Positions 21,015 through 30,796 of a stretch of 64,000 nt of DNA are shown here, piece by piece. Under the pieces are notes generated by a model that was not told the DNA's origin, made no database searches, and was given only the letters and a program-made list of their open reading frames with translations. The number at the start of each line of letters is the position of its first letter. The stretch's first letter is position 1. The translations under genes were made by a program, and so were the position numbers. Source of the DNA: Acidobacteriota bacterium (lineage in GTDB: Bacteria; Acidobacteriota; Thermoanaerobaculia; UBA5066); NCBI GenBank assembly GCA_029781975.1, contig JAKOVQ010000025.1, positions 15,001 to 79,000 on the forward strand. The letters run 5' to 3'.

Positions 21015-22393
21015 GGAGCCGAGCGCGCACCCCGGAGGGCGTCGACGACGATCGGGTCGTCGCCGGGGTCGACGGAGCGGAGGTCGAGGACGACCCGCCC
21101 GTCCGCGACGCGGGCGATCACGGGCGTCGGGGCCCCCCGGAGCGCGGCTGCGAGGTCGTCCTCGGTTCGCCCCGGCGCCCGGATCCCGACGCCCAGCGAC
21201 GGGAGCGTCGCCTCGGTCCCGGTCCCGCCGCCCGCCACGGCGACGAGGTCGAGCGGCTCGGCCTCGTACCCGAGGCGGCGCGCCTCGGCGGCGAGCGCCT
21301 CGGCCCTCTCGCGGAGGGAGTCGAGCGGGACGCGGAGCATCCGGTAGAACGGGATCTCGTCGAGTCGCCCCGAGAGGTGGAGGTCGAGCGTCGCGGCCAG
21401 GGCCGCCAGGACGAGCTTGTCGGGCCTCAGGGCGCGCGAGAGGGGGTTCGCGGCGGCCCGGGCGACGAGCTCCGCGCGCCCGAGGAGGATCCCGGCCTGC
21501 GGACCGCCGAGGACCTTGTCGCCGGAGAAGCAGACGAGGTCGGCGCCCGCGTCGATCGCCTCGAGCGGGACCGGCTCGTCGGCGAGGCCCGGCTCGGGGA
21601 AGCGGACGGGGGCTCCGGACCCGGCGTCGTAGAGGAGGGGGACGCCCGCGGCCCGTGCGAGGGGAGCGAGCTCGGAGAGGGGGACCGACTCGGTGAAGCC
21701 GACGATCCGGTAGTTCGAGGGCCTCACCTTCAGGACCGCCGAGGCCCCCGCGGCGAGGGCCTCGCGGTAGTCGGCCGCGGTCGTCTTGTTCGTCGTCCCC
21801 ACCTCGAGGAGGCTCGCCCCGCTCCGCGCGAGGATCGACGGGACCCTGAAGTCCCCGCCGATCGCCACCAGCTCCCCCCGCGAGACCGCCACCGGGCGGC
21901 CGTTGGCGACGGTGTCGAGCGCGAGGAGGAGGGCGGCGGCCGTGTTCGTCACCGCGAGGGCCCCGACGTCGGGACGCGAGGGGGCGAAGAGCGCGAGGAG
22001 GAGGGGGCGGACGTGCTCGCCCCGCTTGCCCCTCCCGCCCGTCGAAAGGTCGAGCTCGAGGGTGCTCGCCCCGGCCGCCCGGACGACGGCCTCCCGGGCC
22101 GCGTCCCCCAGCGGGGCGCGTCCCAGGTTGGTGTGGAGGAGGACCCCGGTCGCGTTGACGACGGGGCGGGGGCCGGCCGGGGGGCGCCCCGAGAGGCGCT
22201 CCTCGGCCCACGCGAGGAGGGTTCCGGGGACGTCGCCGCCGGAGGCGTCGAGGTCGCCCCGGCGGAGCCGCTCCGCGGCGAGCCGGAGGGTCTCCTTCAC
22301 GAGCGCCCGGCCGTGCCGGCCGGAGAGCGCCCGGCCGCGCTCGCTCCCGAGGAGCGCTTCGATCGACGGAGGGATCTCTCGGGGGTGGCCCAT
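21011..22393 (-). CDS. selA: L-seryl-tRNA(Sec) selenium transferase
   Basis: A 460-residue PLP enzyme that converts seryl-tRNA(Sec) to selenocysteinyl-tRNA(Sec) using selenophosphate. The family signatures are plain: NATGVLLHTNLGRAPL, the AVTNTAAALLLAL region, EVGTTNKTTAADY and the PLP lysine K293 in CFSGDKVLGGPQAG. The length is normal for SelA. The ATG has no Shine-Dalgarno, but TACCAT lies 9 nt upstream. No selB, selD or selC is in the window. Its presence means the organism makes selenocysteine and supports recoding of the in-frame TGA in the DedA-rhodanese gene at 51.3 kb. Confidence 0.95.
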   Translation of the reverse strand: MGHPREIPPSIEALLGSERGRALSGRHGRALVKETLRLAAERLRRGDLDASGGDVPGTLLAWAEERLSGRPPAGPRPVVNATGVLLHTNLGRAPLGDAAREAVVRAAGASTLELDLSTGGRGKRGEHVRPLLLALFAPSRPDVGALAVTNTAAALLLALDTVANGRPVAVSRGELVAIGGDFRVPSILARSGASLLEVGTTNKTTAADYREALAAGASAVLKVRPSNYRIVGFTESVPLSELAPLARAAGVPLLYDAGSGAPVRFPEPGLADEPVPLEAIDAGADLVCFSGDKVLGGPQAGILLGRAELVARAAANPLSRALRPDKLVLAALAATLDLHLSGRLDEIPFYRMLRVPLDSLRERAEALAAEARRLGYEAEPLDLVAVAGGGTGTEATLPSLGVGIRAPGRTEDDLAAALRGAPTPVIARVADGRVVLDLRSVDPGDDPIVVDALRGARSAP

Positions 22394-22402
22394 GCCCGTA
22401 GA

Positions 22403-22408
22403 ATGGTA
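22403..22408 (-). promoter_or_regulatory. Candidate -10 element (TACCAT) for leaderless selA
   Basis: TACCAT on the minus strand ends 9 nt before the selA ATG, and no ribosome site lies between. A plus-strand TAGAAT (22399-22404) overlaps it and could serve the divergent coiled-coil gene. The two genes may therefore share a very compact bidirectional promoter. Confidence 0.35.
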
Positions 22409-22420
22409 GGCGAGAGCGGG

Positions 22421-23023
22421 ATGGCCGAGTCGATCGATCGCGAGCTCTCCCTCCTGGAGAGGCACCTCACCGCGCTCCGCGTGGAGTACGAGCGTTTTTT
22501 CGCCAACGACCTGAAGAAGGCCCCCCTGATGGCGCGCCGCAAGCTGGAGGAGACGCTCCGGCGGATGGGGCAGATGGAGATCGACCGCGCGGCGGACCGC
22601 TTCCGCCTCCAGTCCCTCCAGAGCCGGTTCAACGCCTACGCGGAGCTCTGGGAGAAGCGGCAGGTGGCCCGCGAGGAGGGCCGCGACCTGCGCCACGGGC
22701 GGACCGGGCCGATCGCCCGGCCGGTCCCTTCGGCCGCCTCCGGCGGGGCCGCGGCCCCGTCGGGCGACGCCGGCGGGCCGGCGTCCGTAAGAGAGAGACG
22801 GATCGACTTCAGGCCCCTCTTCGACCGCTACTGCGCGGCACGGAGGGAGCTGGGGGAGGACGTGTCGAAGATCCGGTACGAGAAGTTCGAGGAGGCGATC
22901 CGGCGGCAGGCGGAGGAGATCCGCCAGCGGACCGGGGCCGCGCGCCTCGTCTTCGAGGTGCAGACGGCCGAGGGCCGCGTGCGCCTCGTCGGGCGCCCCG
23001 CCGCCCCGAAAGGCTCGAAATGA
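22421..23023 (+). CDS. Coiled-coil protein, MXAN_5187-like C-terminal domain
   Basis: A 200-residue soluble protein. The N-terminal 95 residues are a charged coiled coil (SIDRELSLLERHLTALRVEY and similar). A Gly/Ala linker joins it to a C-terminal domain (IDFRPLFDRYCAARRELGED, KIRYEKFEEAIRRQAEEI, then VFEVQTAEGRVRLVGRP). This domain resembles one described in Myxococcus MXAN_5187-type proteins (recalled similarity, not searched). An alternative ATG at 22403 overlaps a TAGAAT hexamer and is less likely. Its stop overlaps the TPR gene start by ATGA. Function unknown. Confidence 0.7.
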   Translation: MAESIDRELSLLERHLTALRVEYERFFANDLKKAPLMARRKLEETLRRMGQMEIDRAADRFRLQSLQSRFNAYAELWEKRQVAREEGRDLRHGRTGPIARPVPSAASGGAAAPSGDAGGPASVRERRIDFRPLFDRYCAARRELGEDVSKIRYEKFEEAIRRQAEEIRQRTGAARLVFEVQTAEGRVRLVGRPAAPKGSK

Positions 23024-24030
23024 CCCGACCCGGACGGATTCCGGCGGTCCTCGCGGCCGCTCTCGCGCTGACGGTCGCCCTGGCCGCCCCCTCGGCCTTA
23101 GCCAAGGACGTCTACAAGGGGTCCCTCGACCCGGCGATCCCGCACCACAAGGCGATCCTCGAGACGCTCAAGCTGATCGAGGCGAGCCCGAAGGACGCCG
23201 CCCTCCACAACGACCTCGGGTGCCTCATCGCCTGGGACGGCTTCTGGCGCGACGCCCTGCGCGAGTTCCACACGGCGGCCAGGCTGGACGAGAAGGACTC
23301 GAAGCCCTACTTCAACGCGGGGCTCGTCCACGTCTACAAGGAGGAGTTCCACGCGGCGAGCCGCTCCTTCAGGCGTGCGACCAGGCGCGACCCCGGCAAC
23401 TGGCCCGCGTGGTGGATGCTGGGGTTCGCCGAGGAGCGGCTCGGTCGGGTGGACGCCGCGGTCGATGCCTACAAGGTCTCGATGCGGCTCGGGACCGCGC
23501 TCTTCCAGGTGAGGAACAACCCGTTCGCCGCCCAGAGCCAGCTGAAGGCGCGGGCGCTCCTGGAGACCTACGGCCGCCGGGCGGCCGACGCCGCCCTCCC
23601 CTTCGCGAACCAGCTCGAGGATCCCTCGCGGCTCCAGGTCTTCTTCCAGCCCGTCCGCCGGGCCGCCGTGGCCCCGCCCTCGCATGGCGAGGAGAGCGGG
23701 CCGACGGGGCCCGTCGTCACGACCGTCCCGCCCTCCACGGTGGGACCGGCGCGAGCGCCCGACCTCCCGGTTCGCCGGACGTTCGACCGGGGCGGTCGCG
23801 GTCCCGTCCAGGTCGTCCCCGAGCCGAATCGCCGGCGCCTTCGCCCGATCCCGGAGCCGGAGGCCGCGCCACCGGCCCAGGGAGAGCCCCAGCAGGCGCC
23901 CGAGGGGAACAACCCCGAAGGGACGCCGCAGCCGGGCCCCGGGGGAGGCTTTCCCCAGCCTGGTCCCGGGGGCGCTCCGGAGCCGGGCCCGGGGGGCGGG
24001 CAGCCCCAGCCCGGACCCGGCGGCGGCTGA
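23020..24030 (+). CDS. Exported TPR protein with Gly/Pro-rich tail
   Basis: A 336-residue protein with a signal peptide (ending near SALAKD). About three tetratricopeptide repeats follow (residues 40-150; for example AALHNDLGCLIAWDGFWRDALREF and SKPYFNAGLVHVYKEEFHAAS). The rest is proline-rich and low in complexity, ending in a tandem PGPGGG tail. The TPR part is probably a periplasmic protein-protein interaction module; the tail may be disordered or act as a spacer. It is translationally coupled to the coiled-coil gene upstream. Function unknown. Confidence 0.75.
   Translation: MTRPGRIPAVLAAALALTVALAAPSALAKDVYKGSLDPAIPHHKAILETLKLIEASPKDAALHNDLGCLIAWDGFWRDALREFHTAARLDEKDSKPYFNAGLVHVYKEEFHAASRSFRRATRRDPGNWPAWWMLGFAEERLGRVDAAVDAYKVSMRLGTALFQVRNNPFAAQSQLKARALLETYGRRAADAALPFANQLEDPSRLQVFFQPVRRAAVAPPSHGEESGPTGPVVTTVPPSTVGPARAPDLPVRRTFDRGGRGPVQVVPEPNRRRLRPIPEPEAAPPAQGEPQQAPEGNNPEGTPQPGPGGGFPQPGPGGAPEPGPGGGQPQPGPGGG
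23926..24027 (+). repeat. In-frame coding repeat encoding (Q/E)PGPGGG units
   Basis: Four near-identical units at the 3' end of the TPR gene encode PQPGPGGGF, PQPGPGGA, PEPGPGGGQ and PQPGPGGG. Such tracts expand and contract by slippage, so the tail length may vary between strains. Confidence 0.8.
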
Positions 24031-24049
24031 CGCCCTTCGGGCGCCCGTC

Positions 24050-25396
24050 TCAGGTCGACCGCCAGCGCGGGACGTAGAGGGTGGGGGAGCCGACCCCGCC
24101 TCCGGCGCCGATGACGAACTTCATGTCGTCGCCGAGGGCCGCGATCCCGCGAAGGAGCTCGGAGAGGCGGCCGGAGACGGTCGCCTCCGACACGCGCGAG
24201 GCAGCGCGCCCGCTCTCCAGCAGGAACCCCGCCACGGCGAGGCGGAACCGGTCGGAGGCGAGATCGACCTCGGGCCTCTCGAGGAGGACGGCCGCGTAGA
24301 GGCCGCGCGAGACGTCGGCGAGGAGGTCGAGCGGCGAGACGCCGGGCGAAGGGTCGACGAAGAAGTTCGTCACGCCGATCCGGGGGGGCTCGGACCAGGC
24401 GAGGCGGATGGCGTTCCCGCTGGCGGGGAGCCCCAGGCGCGAGCCGGCGGACGTGTCGGTCAGCCTGCCGACGGCCACGCCCCGCTCGACGAGGACGGTC
24501 CGGCCGGCCGGCGTCCCCTCTCCGTCGCGGGGCGCCCGGATCGGCCCGCCGGGGGCCGCCGCGTCGTCGATCAGGGTCACGGGCGCTCCGGTCAGGGCGT
24601 CCTTCCCGTCGCGGGTCCGAGACCTCAGGAGGGCCTCCTCCTCGTCGCCGAAGAAGAGCGGGGCGAGCCGCGCCACCAGGTGCGCGCCGACGTGGGGGTC
24701 GAGGAGGAGGTCCGTCCGTCCCCCCGCGAACGGCTTGCCGTGGAGCGGCAGGAGGACGCGGTCGACGGCGTGGCGGGCGAGGCGAGCGACCGGGAGCTCC
24801 TCCGGCCGCGCGGCCGCGCCGACGACCCGGGCCTGGAACCTCACGTTGCCCGAGCGTCCGACGACGGTCGCGACGAGGGTCGCGAGCCGAGACGACCAGG
24901 AGACGTCCCGCCCCGCCGTGGAGGCGACCCGCTCGCGCCGCTCGCCCAGGGTCACCGTCGCCTCGCGGACGAGGACCGAGCCGTGCCCCGCGCCCGTGAG
25001 GCTCTGCCGGAACGCGGTCAGGAGGGCCCGCGCCGCCAGCTCGTCGGGGGCCGGCGGATCGGCGAGGGGGGCGGCCGACGGGGCCTCCTCCGCCGGGACG
25101 GGCGGGAGCCGTGAGCCGCGCCTCGACCGCGCCCGGGAGAGGCGGCTCCGCGCCTCGGCGACGAGGCCGGCCGCCCGGTCGGGCCCGGCCGCCGCGAACG
25201 AGACGCGTCCCGTCCGGAAGAGCCGGACGGCGAAGCCCCGCTCGCGGCTCTCGGTGCTCTTCGTCCCCTCCTCGTCCTCGGAGAGCTCGAGCGTCACGCC
25301 CCTCCGCTCGAAGACCTCGACGCCCGTCCCGGGCTCCTCGGCGTGCGCGGAGGCGAGGAGCCTCTCGAGGAGGCCGTCGTCGAGCGGGTGCGTCAT
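24050..25396 (-). CDS. pmbA: PmbA/TldE-type metalloprotease subunit
   Basis: A 448-residue member of the TldD/PmbA (U62) family. TldE/PmbA is the non-catalytic or accessory half of a heterodimeric zinc protease that degrades unfolded or modified peptides. Visible family traits are the C-terminal half with GNAIRLAWSEPPRIGVTNFF and the ASDRFRLAVAGFLLESGR region. There is no HExxxH motif, as expected for the PmbA side. It follows tldD with an ATGA overlap, so the two are made together. No RiPP precursor or toxin-antitoxin gene is seen nearby, so the natural substrate is unknown. Confidence 0.85.
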   Translation of the reverse strand: MTHPLDDGLLERLLASAHAEEPGTGVEVFERRGVTLELSEDEEGTKSTESRERGFAVRLFRTGRVSFAAAGPDRAAGLVAEARSRLSRARSRRGSRLPPVPAEEAPSAAPLADPPAPDELAARALLTAFRQSLTGAGHGSVLVREATVTLGERRERVASTAGRDVSWSSRLATLVATVVGRSGNVRFQARVVGAAARPEELPVARLARHAVDRVLLPLHGKPFAGGRTDLLLDPHVGAHLVARLAPLFFGDEEEALLRSRTRDGKDALTGAPVTLIDDAAAPGGPIRAPRDGEGTPAGRTVLVERGVAVGRLTDTSAGSRLGLPASGNAIRLAWSEPPRIGVTNFFVDPSPGVSPLDLLADVSRGLYAAVLLERPEVDLASDRFRLAVAGFLLESGRAASRVSEATVSGRLSELLRGIAALGDDMKFVIGAGGGVGSPTLYVPRWRST

Positions 25397-26751
25397 CGGC
25401 GCGCCGCCCGGACGGTCAGCCCCCGGACCACGATCGCGGCCGCGGCGCCCCCCACGGGAAGGGCGTCGCCCCCCTTGACGCAGAGGGAGAGGCCCGACGC
25501 GGGGAGGACGTCGCGTCCCCACTCCTCGTCGATCCCCTCGAGGGCCGCGAGCGTGTCGCCCGTCAGGGCGAAGCCGGAGACGGCGCCGGTCCGGCGGCCG
25601 CGCCGGATGGTCTCGGCCCGCTCGACGACCAGCGTGAAGCGCCCCGACTCCGGGTCGGCGCTCCCCGCGGCCACGTCGCGCACCAGGAGCCCGTTCCCGC
25701 ACCGCTCCACCAGGGCGTCGAGCGTGGCGGTGCCGGCGGTGGTGACCAGGTTCGACATCCGGGGCCGCGGGGGGCGCCGGTAGTCGGAGACGCGGGCGTG
25801 GCCGTTCGAGCCGCGCTCGGGCGAGCGCCGGTCGGTCAGGAGCCCGGTCACGGTCCCGTCGGAGAGGAGCGGGACCGTGCGCGCGACCGTCCCCTCGTCG
25901 TCCACCACGTAGCTCCCCGGGAGGTCGGTGCGGGACGGGTCGTCGACCACGTCGATCCCGGCGGGGGCCACGGCCGCTCCCTTGACCCGCGCGAGGACCG
26001 AGCCGCGATCGCCGCAGTCCGCTTCGAGGGCGTGCCCGACCACCTCGTGCCAGAAGACGGCCGCGGCCGCGGGGGCGAGGACGACGTCCACCGTGCCCGG
26101 CGGCGGGGAGAGGTGCGGCACCGGGCGCGCCGCCTCGTGGAGCGCCAGCGCCAGCGCCTCGGTGGCCGCCGTCCAGGGGCGCGACGACTGGAACGAGAAG
26201 CCGCGCTCGGAGCCGGCCCGGCGGATCGTCCCGCGCGCCTCGAGTCGGGTCGAGCCGCCGCAGCCGAGGAACGCCCGGCTCGTGATGACGGCGCGCTGCA
26301 CCGTGACGCGGGCGACGACGAGAGAGACCGACAGGCCCCTCGGGTCGGGGAGGGCGCGGGCCACGGCGGCCGCCAGGGCCCCGGCCCGGGCCTCCTCGGC
26401 CGACGCGTCGTCCGCGGGCGCGTCCCTCTCGCTCCTCGTCGTGGCGCGGTGGGCCTTGAAGAAGGGCGCCCCGCCGGCCCGGCGCGCCGCCTCGCGGACG
26501 GTCTCCCGCAGCGAGTCGGGGCCGTCGCCCGACCGGCAGACGAGGAGGAGCTGGCCGTCCCTCCGGATCCGCGCCGCCGTTCCCCTCTCCTCGCTCACCT
26601 GGGGGGCGAGGAGGCCGGCCTCCGTCACGCTCCAGGCGGCGACGTGCCGGCGCTCCCGGAAGACCTCCCCCGCCTCGCCCCGGCGGAGCATCCCGGAGAC
26701 GAGGCGGACCGCCTCGTCGGCGTCCCATCCGAAGTCCGCGTCGAGGTCCAT
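25393..26751 (-). CDS. tldD: TldD-type metalloprotease subunit
   Basis: A 452-residue TldD homologue. The zinc motif HExxxH is present (FWHEVVGHALEAD), followed by the conserved GSYVVDDEGT region and the C-terminal GFALTGDTL segment. TldD and PmbA form a heterodimer that cleaves small unfolded peptides in the cytoplasm. Two ATGs are in frame, at 26763 and 26751. The first overlaps a TAGAAT hexamer (26767-26762) that looks like its own -10 element. The second is 10 nt after that hexamer and is chosen. The pmbA partner gene overlaps the stop. Confidence 0.85.
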   Translation of the reverse strand: MDLDADFGWDADEAVRLVSGMLRRGEAGEVFRERRHVAAWSVTEAGLLAPQVSEERGTAARIRRDGQLLLVCRSGDGPDSLRETVREAARRAGGAPFFKAHRATTRSERDAPADDASAEEARAGALAAAVARALPDPRGLSVSLVVARVTVQRAVITSRAFLGCGGSTRLEARGTIRRAGSERGFSFQSSRPWTAATEALALALHEAARPVPHLSPPPGTVDVVLAPAAAAVFWHEVVGHALEADCGDRGSVLARVKGAAVAPAGIDVVDDPSRTDLPGSYVVDDEGTVARTVPLLSDGTVTGLLTDRRSPERGSNGHARVSDYRRPPRPRMSNLVTTAGTATLDALVERCGNGLLVRDVAAGSADPESGRFTLVVERAETIRRGRRTGAVSGFALTGDTLAALEGIDEEWGRDVLPASGLSLCVKGGDALPVGGAAAAIVVRGLTVRAARR

Positions 26752-26761
26752 GGCCCCGGGC

Positions 26762-26767
26762 ATTCTA
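26762..26767 (-). promoter_or_regulatory. Candidate -10 element (TAGAAT) for leaderless tldD
   Basis: TAGAAT lies 10 nt before the ATG at 26751, and no Shine-Dalgarno is present. It overlaps the alternative ATG at 26763, which argues against that start. Confidence 0.4.
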
Positions 26768-26815
26768 GGGGTCCGCCGGGAGGGGTGACCTCCCGCCGAG
26801 CAGTCTCCCCTGCGG

Positions 26816-26821
26816 TATCCT
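26816..26821 (+). promoter_or_regulatory. Candidate -10 element (TATCCT) for leaderless DUF507 gene
   Basis: TATCCT lies 8 nt before the ATG, and the intervening CCCACCCC cannot act as a ribosome site. It is back-to-back with the tldD element 50 bp away. Confidence 0.4.
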
Positions 26822-26829
26822 CCCACCCC

Positions 26830-27108
26830 ATGACCAGGTCGGACGCGAGGGTCGCGGCGCAGGCGGTGTACGTCGCGCGCCGCCTCGGTGCCGAGGGGCT
26901 CGTCCGGGCGAAGGCGCAGGCGGACGTCCGCCGGGCCGTGGAGGCCGAGCTCGCGGCGGAGCGGGAGCGCGGCCGGGCGCTCGACGCCGAGGTCGAGAGG
27001 CTCCTCGAGGCCAACGCCGCGGCCATCCGGGCCAGCGGCGCGGACTACGCGGAGATGTTCCGGAAGGCCCGGCGGATGCTGGCGGAGAAGAAGGGAATCC
27101 CGCTGTAG
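26830..27108 (+). CDS. DUF507-family small protein
   Basis: A 92-residue, highly charged helical protein. The C-terminal pattern [25 protein letters not shown] resembles DUF507 proteins, which are widespread in Acidobacteriota and Deltaproteobacteria and have no known function (family recalled, not searched). The middle part ([32 protein letters not shown]) is a probable coiled coil. It lies 19 bp before the carboxylase operon, which has its own ribosome site. Confidence 0.6.
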   Translation: MTRSDARVAAQAVYVARRLGAEGLVRAKAQADVRRAVEAELAAERERGRALDAEVERLLEANAAAIRASGADYAEMFRKARRMLAEKKGIPL

Positions 27109-27127
27109 GGCGGGGCGGGGGAGGCGG

Positions 27128-28687
<1,560 letters not shown>

Positions 28688-28691
28688 GTAA

Positions 28692-28741
28692 TCCCGGGGG
28701 TTTGGCTGAACTGTTCCCGGGGGTTTCTCGATCCCCCCGGG
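28692..28741 (+). repeat. Direct repeat and hairpin between carboxylase genes
   Basis: TCCCGGGGGTTT occurs twice (28692-28703 and 28715-28726). The second copy can pair with CCCCCGGG at 28734-28741, giving an 8-bp stem and a 10-nt loop. This may be a weak attenuator or RNA-processing element between pccB and the biotin carboxylase. The role is speculative. Confidence 0.5.
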
Positions 28742-28775
28742 CCCCCCGGCCAGGGGGAGACGCGAGGATGCCCGC

Positions 28776-30272
28776 GTGAGCGCTCCGCGGCTGCTGATCG
28801 CGAACCGGGGCGAGATCGCGGTGAGGATCGCCCGGGCGTGCCGCGACCTCGGGATCTCGCCGGTGGCCGTCTACTCCGAGGCGGACCGGAGCTCGCTCCA
28901 CGTCCGGCTCTCCGACGCCGCGGTGGCCATCGGCCCCGCCCCCGCGCGCGAGTCGTACCTCGTGGTGGAGCGGCTCCTCGACGCCGCGAAGCGGACGGGG
29001 GCGACGATGGTCCACCCCGGCTTCGGCTTCCTCGCCGAGAACGCGGCGTTCGCGCAGGCGGTGATCGACGCCGGCCTCGTCTGGGTCGGACCCGACCCGA
29101 AGTCCATCACGGCGATGGGCTCGAAGACCGAGTCGCGAGCCCGGATGCAGGCGGCCGGCGTCCCGATCGTCCCCGGGATGACCGAGCCGGCCCGGGGCCC
29201 CGACGAGATCGCCGCGTTCGGCCGGGCCCACGGGTTCCCGCTCCTCCTCAAGGCGGCCGCCGGCGGCGGCGGGAAGGGGATGCGCGTCGTCCGGTCCGAG
29301 GAGGAGGTCCCGGCCGCGTTCGAGCGGGCGCGGAGCGAGGCGAAGTCGTTCTTCGCCGACGAGGCCGTCTACTGCGAGCTCTACGTCGAGGAGCCGCGGC
29401 ACGTCGAGGTGCAGGTCCTGGGGGACCGCCACGGGCGGGTGGTCGCCGTCGGCGAGCGCGAGTGCTCCCTGCAGCGGCGCCACCAGAAGGTCCTCGAGGA
29501 GTGCCCGTCGCCGGTCGTCGGGCCCGAGCTCCGCGCGCGGATGGAGGAGGTCGCCGTCGCTGCGGCCCGGGCCGTCGACTACGTGTCGGCCGGGACGATC
29601 GAGTTCCTCCTGGCCCGGGACGGCCGCTTCTTCTTCCTCGAGATGAACACCCGGATCCAGGTGGAGCATCCCGTCACCGAGATGGTCTACGGGGTCGACC
29701 TGGTCTCCGAGATGATCCGGATCGCGGGAGGGGCGCCGATGTCGTTCGAGCGCCGCCCCGACCCGCGCGGCCACGCCGTGGAGTGCCGCATCTACGCCGA
29801 GGACCCCGCGCGCGCGTTCGCGCCCTCGCCCGGGACGATCAGCCGCCTCCGCTGGCCGCACGGGCCGGGGCTGAGGATCGACTCGGGCATCGAGGAGGGG
29901 GACCGGATCCCGCTCGACTACGACCCGATGGTCGCCAAGCTCGTGGCCTGGGGAAGCGACCGGGACCAGGCGCTTCGGCGGATGCGGCGCGCCCTGCGCG
30001 AGACGCGCATCGAGGGGATCGAGACCTCCATCCCGTTCTTCCTCGAGCTGCTCCAGGACCCCGACGTCGTCTCGGCGAACGTCTCCACGCAGTTCCTCGA
30101 GCGGTGGACCTACTCCGGCGGGACGGGTGCCTCGGCCGTGGAGGAGGAGCTCGCCCTCGTGGCGGCCGTCCTCGGCGCCTCCCGCGCCGCGCGCGCCGCG
30201 CGCGGGAGCGGCCAGCCCTCCTGGCCCTCGGCCTGGCGGACCGCCCGGCCCACCTACGGGAGCCGCGAGTGA
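28776..30272 (+). CDS. Biotin carboxylase subunit of acyl-CoA carboxylase
   Basis: A 498-residue ATP-grasp enzyme that carboxylates biotin on the carrier protein. Signatures include LIANRGEIAVRIARAC at the N-terminus, the Gly-rich AAAGGGGKGMR loop, EVQVLGDRHG, EMNTRIQVEHPVTEM and the C-terminal YDPMVAKLVAWG. The GTG start gives the standard N-terminus MSAPRLLIANRGE. The last 40 residues are Ala/Ser/Arg-rich and unlike the family. The stop overlaps the start of the biotin carrier gene (GTGA). Confidence 0.93.
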   Translation: MSAPRLLIANRGEIAVRIARACRDLGISPVAVYSEADRSSLHVRLSDAAVAIGPAPARESYLVVERLLDAAKRTGATMVHPGFGFLAENAAFAQAVIDAGLVWVGPDPKSITAMGSKTESRARMQAAGVPIVPGMTEPARGPDEIAAFGRAHGFPLLLKAAAGGGGKGMRVVRSEEEVPAAFERARSEAKSFFADEAVYCELYVEEPRHVEVQVLGDRHGRVVAVGERECSLQRRHQKVLEECPSPVVGPELRARMEEVAVAAARAVDYVSAGTIEFLLARDGRFFFLEMNTRIQVEHPVTEMVYGVDLVSEMIRIAGGAPMSFERRPDPRGHAVECRIYAEDPARAFAPSPGTISRLRWPHGPGLRIDSGIEEGDRIPLDYDPMVAKLVAWGSDRDQALRRMRRALRETRIEGIETSIPFFLELLQDPDVVSANVSTQFLERWTYSGGTGASAVEEELALVAAVLGASRAARAARGSGQPSWPSAWRTARPTYGSRE

Positions 30273-30796
30273 AGTACCACGCGAAGTTCCAGGGCCCCGG
30301 GGGCGAGCGGACGCGCCAGGTGGAGGTCCGCGAGGACTCGAGCGGCGTCGAGGTCGTCCTCGACGGCCGCGCCGCCCGGTACGACGTCTCGGCCACCCCC
30401 GAGGGGGGGCTCTCGATCATCAGCAGCGACGGCGGGCACGCCGAGGTGGTGGCCCGTGCCGGCGCCGACGGCGACTACCGGGCGCACGTCGGCCACACGG
30501 TCCTGACTTTCGAGCTCCTCGACGACCTGACGGCCAGGGCCCTCTCGGCCGCCGGGAGGAGGGCGACGCGATCCGCCGGCGACCTGAAGGCCGCGATCCC
30601 GGGGAGGGTCCTGAGGATCCTCGTCGGGCCGGGGGACCGGGTGTCCGCCGGACAGCCGCTCGTCGTCCTGGAAGCGATGAAGATGGAGAACGACGTCAAG
30701 GCTCCCCGCGACGCGACCCTGAAGTCCGTCGAGGTGGCCGCCGGTCAGGCCGTCGGCTCAGGACAGGTCCTGGTCCGCTTCGAGCCTGAAGGGTAA
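30269..30796 (+). CDS. Biotin carboxyl carrier protein of acyl-CoA carboxylase
   Basis: A 175-residue carrier subunit. The C-terminal 75 residues form a biotinyl-lipoyl domain with the biotinylation site K138 in EAMKMEN. The N-terminal 95 residues are a beta-rich BT-like domain (QVEVREDSSGVEVVLDGRAARYDV), as found in the alpha subunit of propionyl-CoA carboxylases, where it docks the biotin carboxylase to the transferase. Here it is split off as a separate protein. It overlaps the biotin carboxylase stop by GTGA. Confidence 0.9.
   Translation: MKYHAKFQGPGGERTRQVEVREDSSGVEVVLDGRAARYDVSATPEGGLSIISSDGGHAEVVARAGADGDYRAHVGHTVLTFELLDDLTARALSAAGRRATRSAGDLKAAIPGRVLRILVGPGDRVSAGQPLVVLEAMKMENDVKAPRDATLKSVEVAAGQAVGSGQVLVRFEPEG

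Noticed and set aside
26761-26763. ATG 26763 as the tldD start
   Set aside because: It overlaps the TAGAAT hexamer that looks like the -10 element; ATG 26751 fits better.
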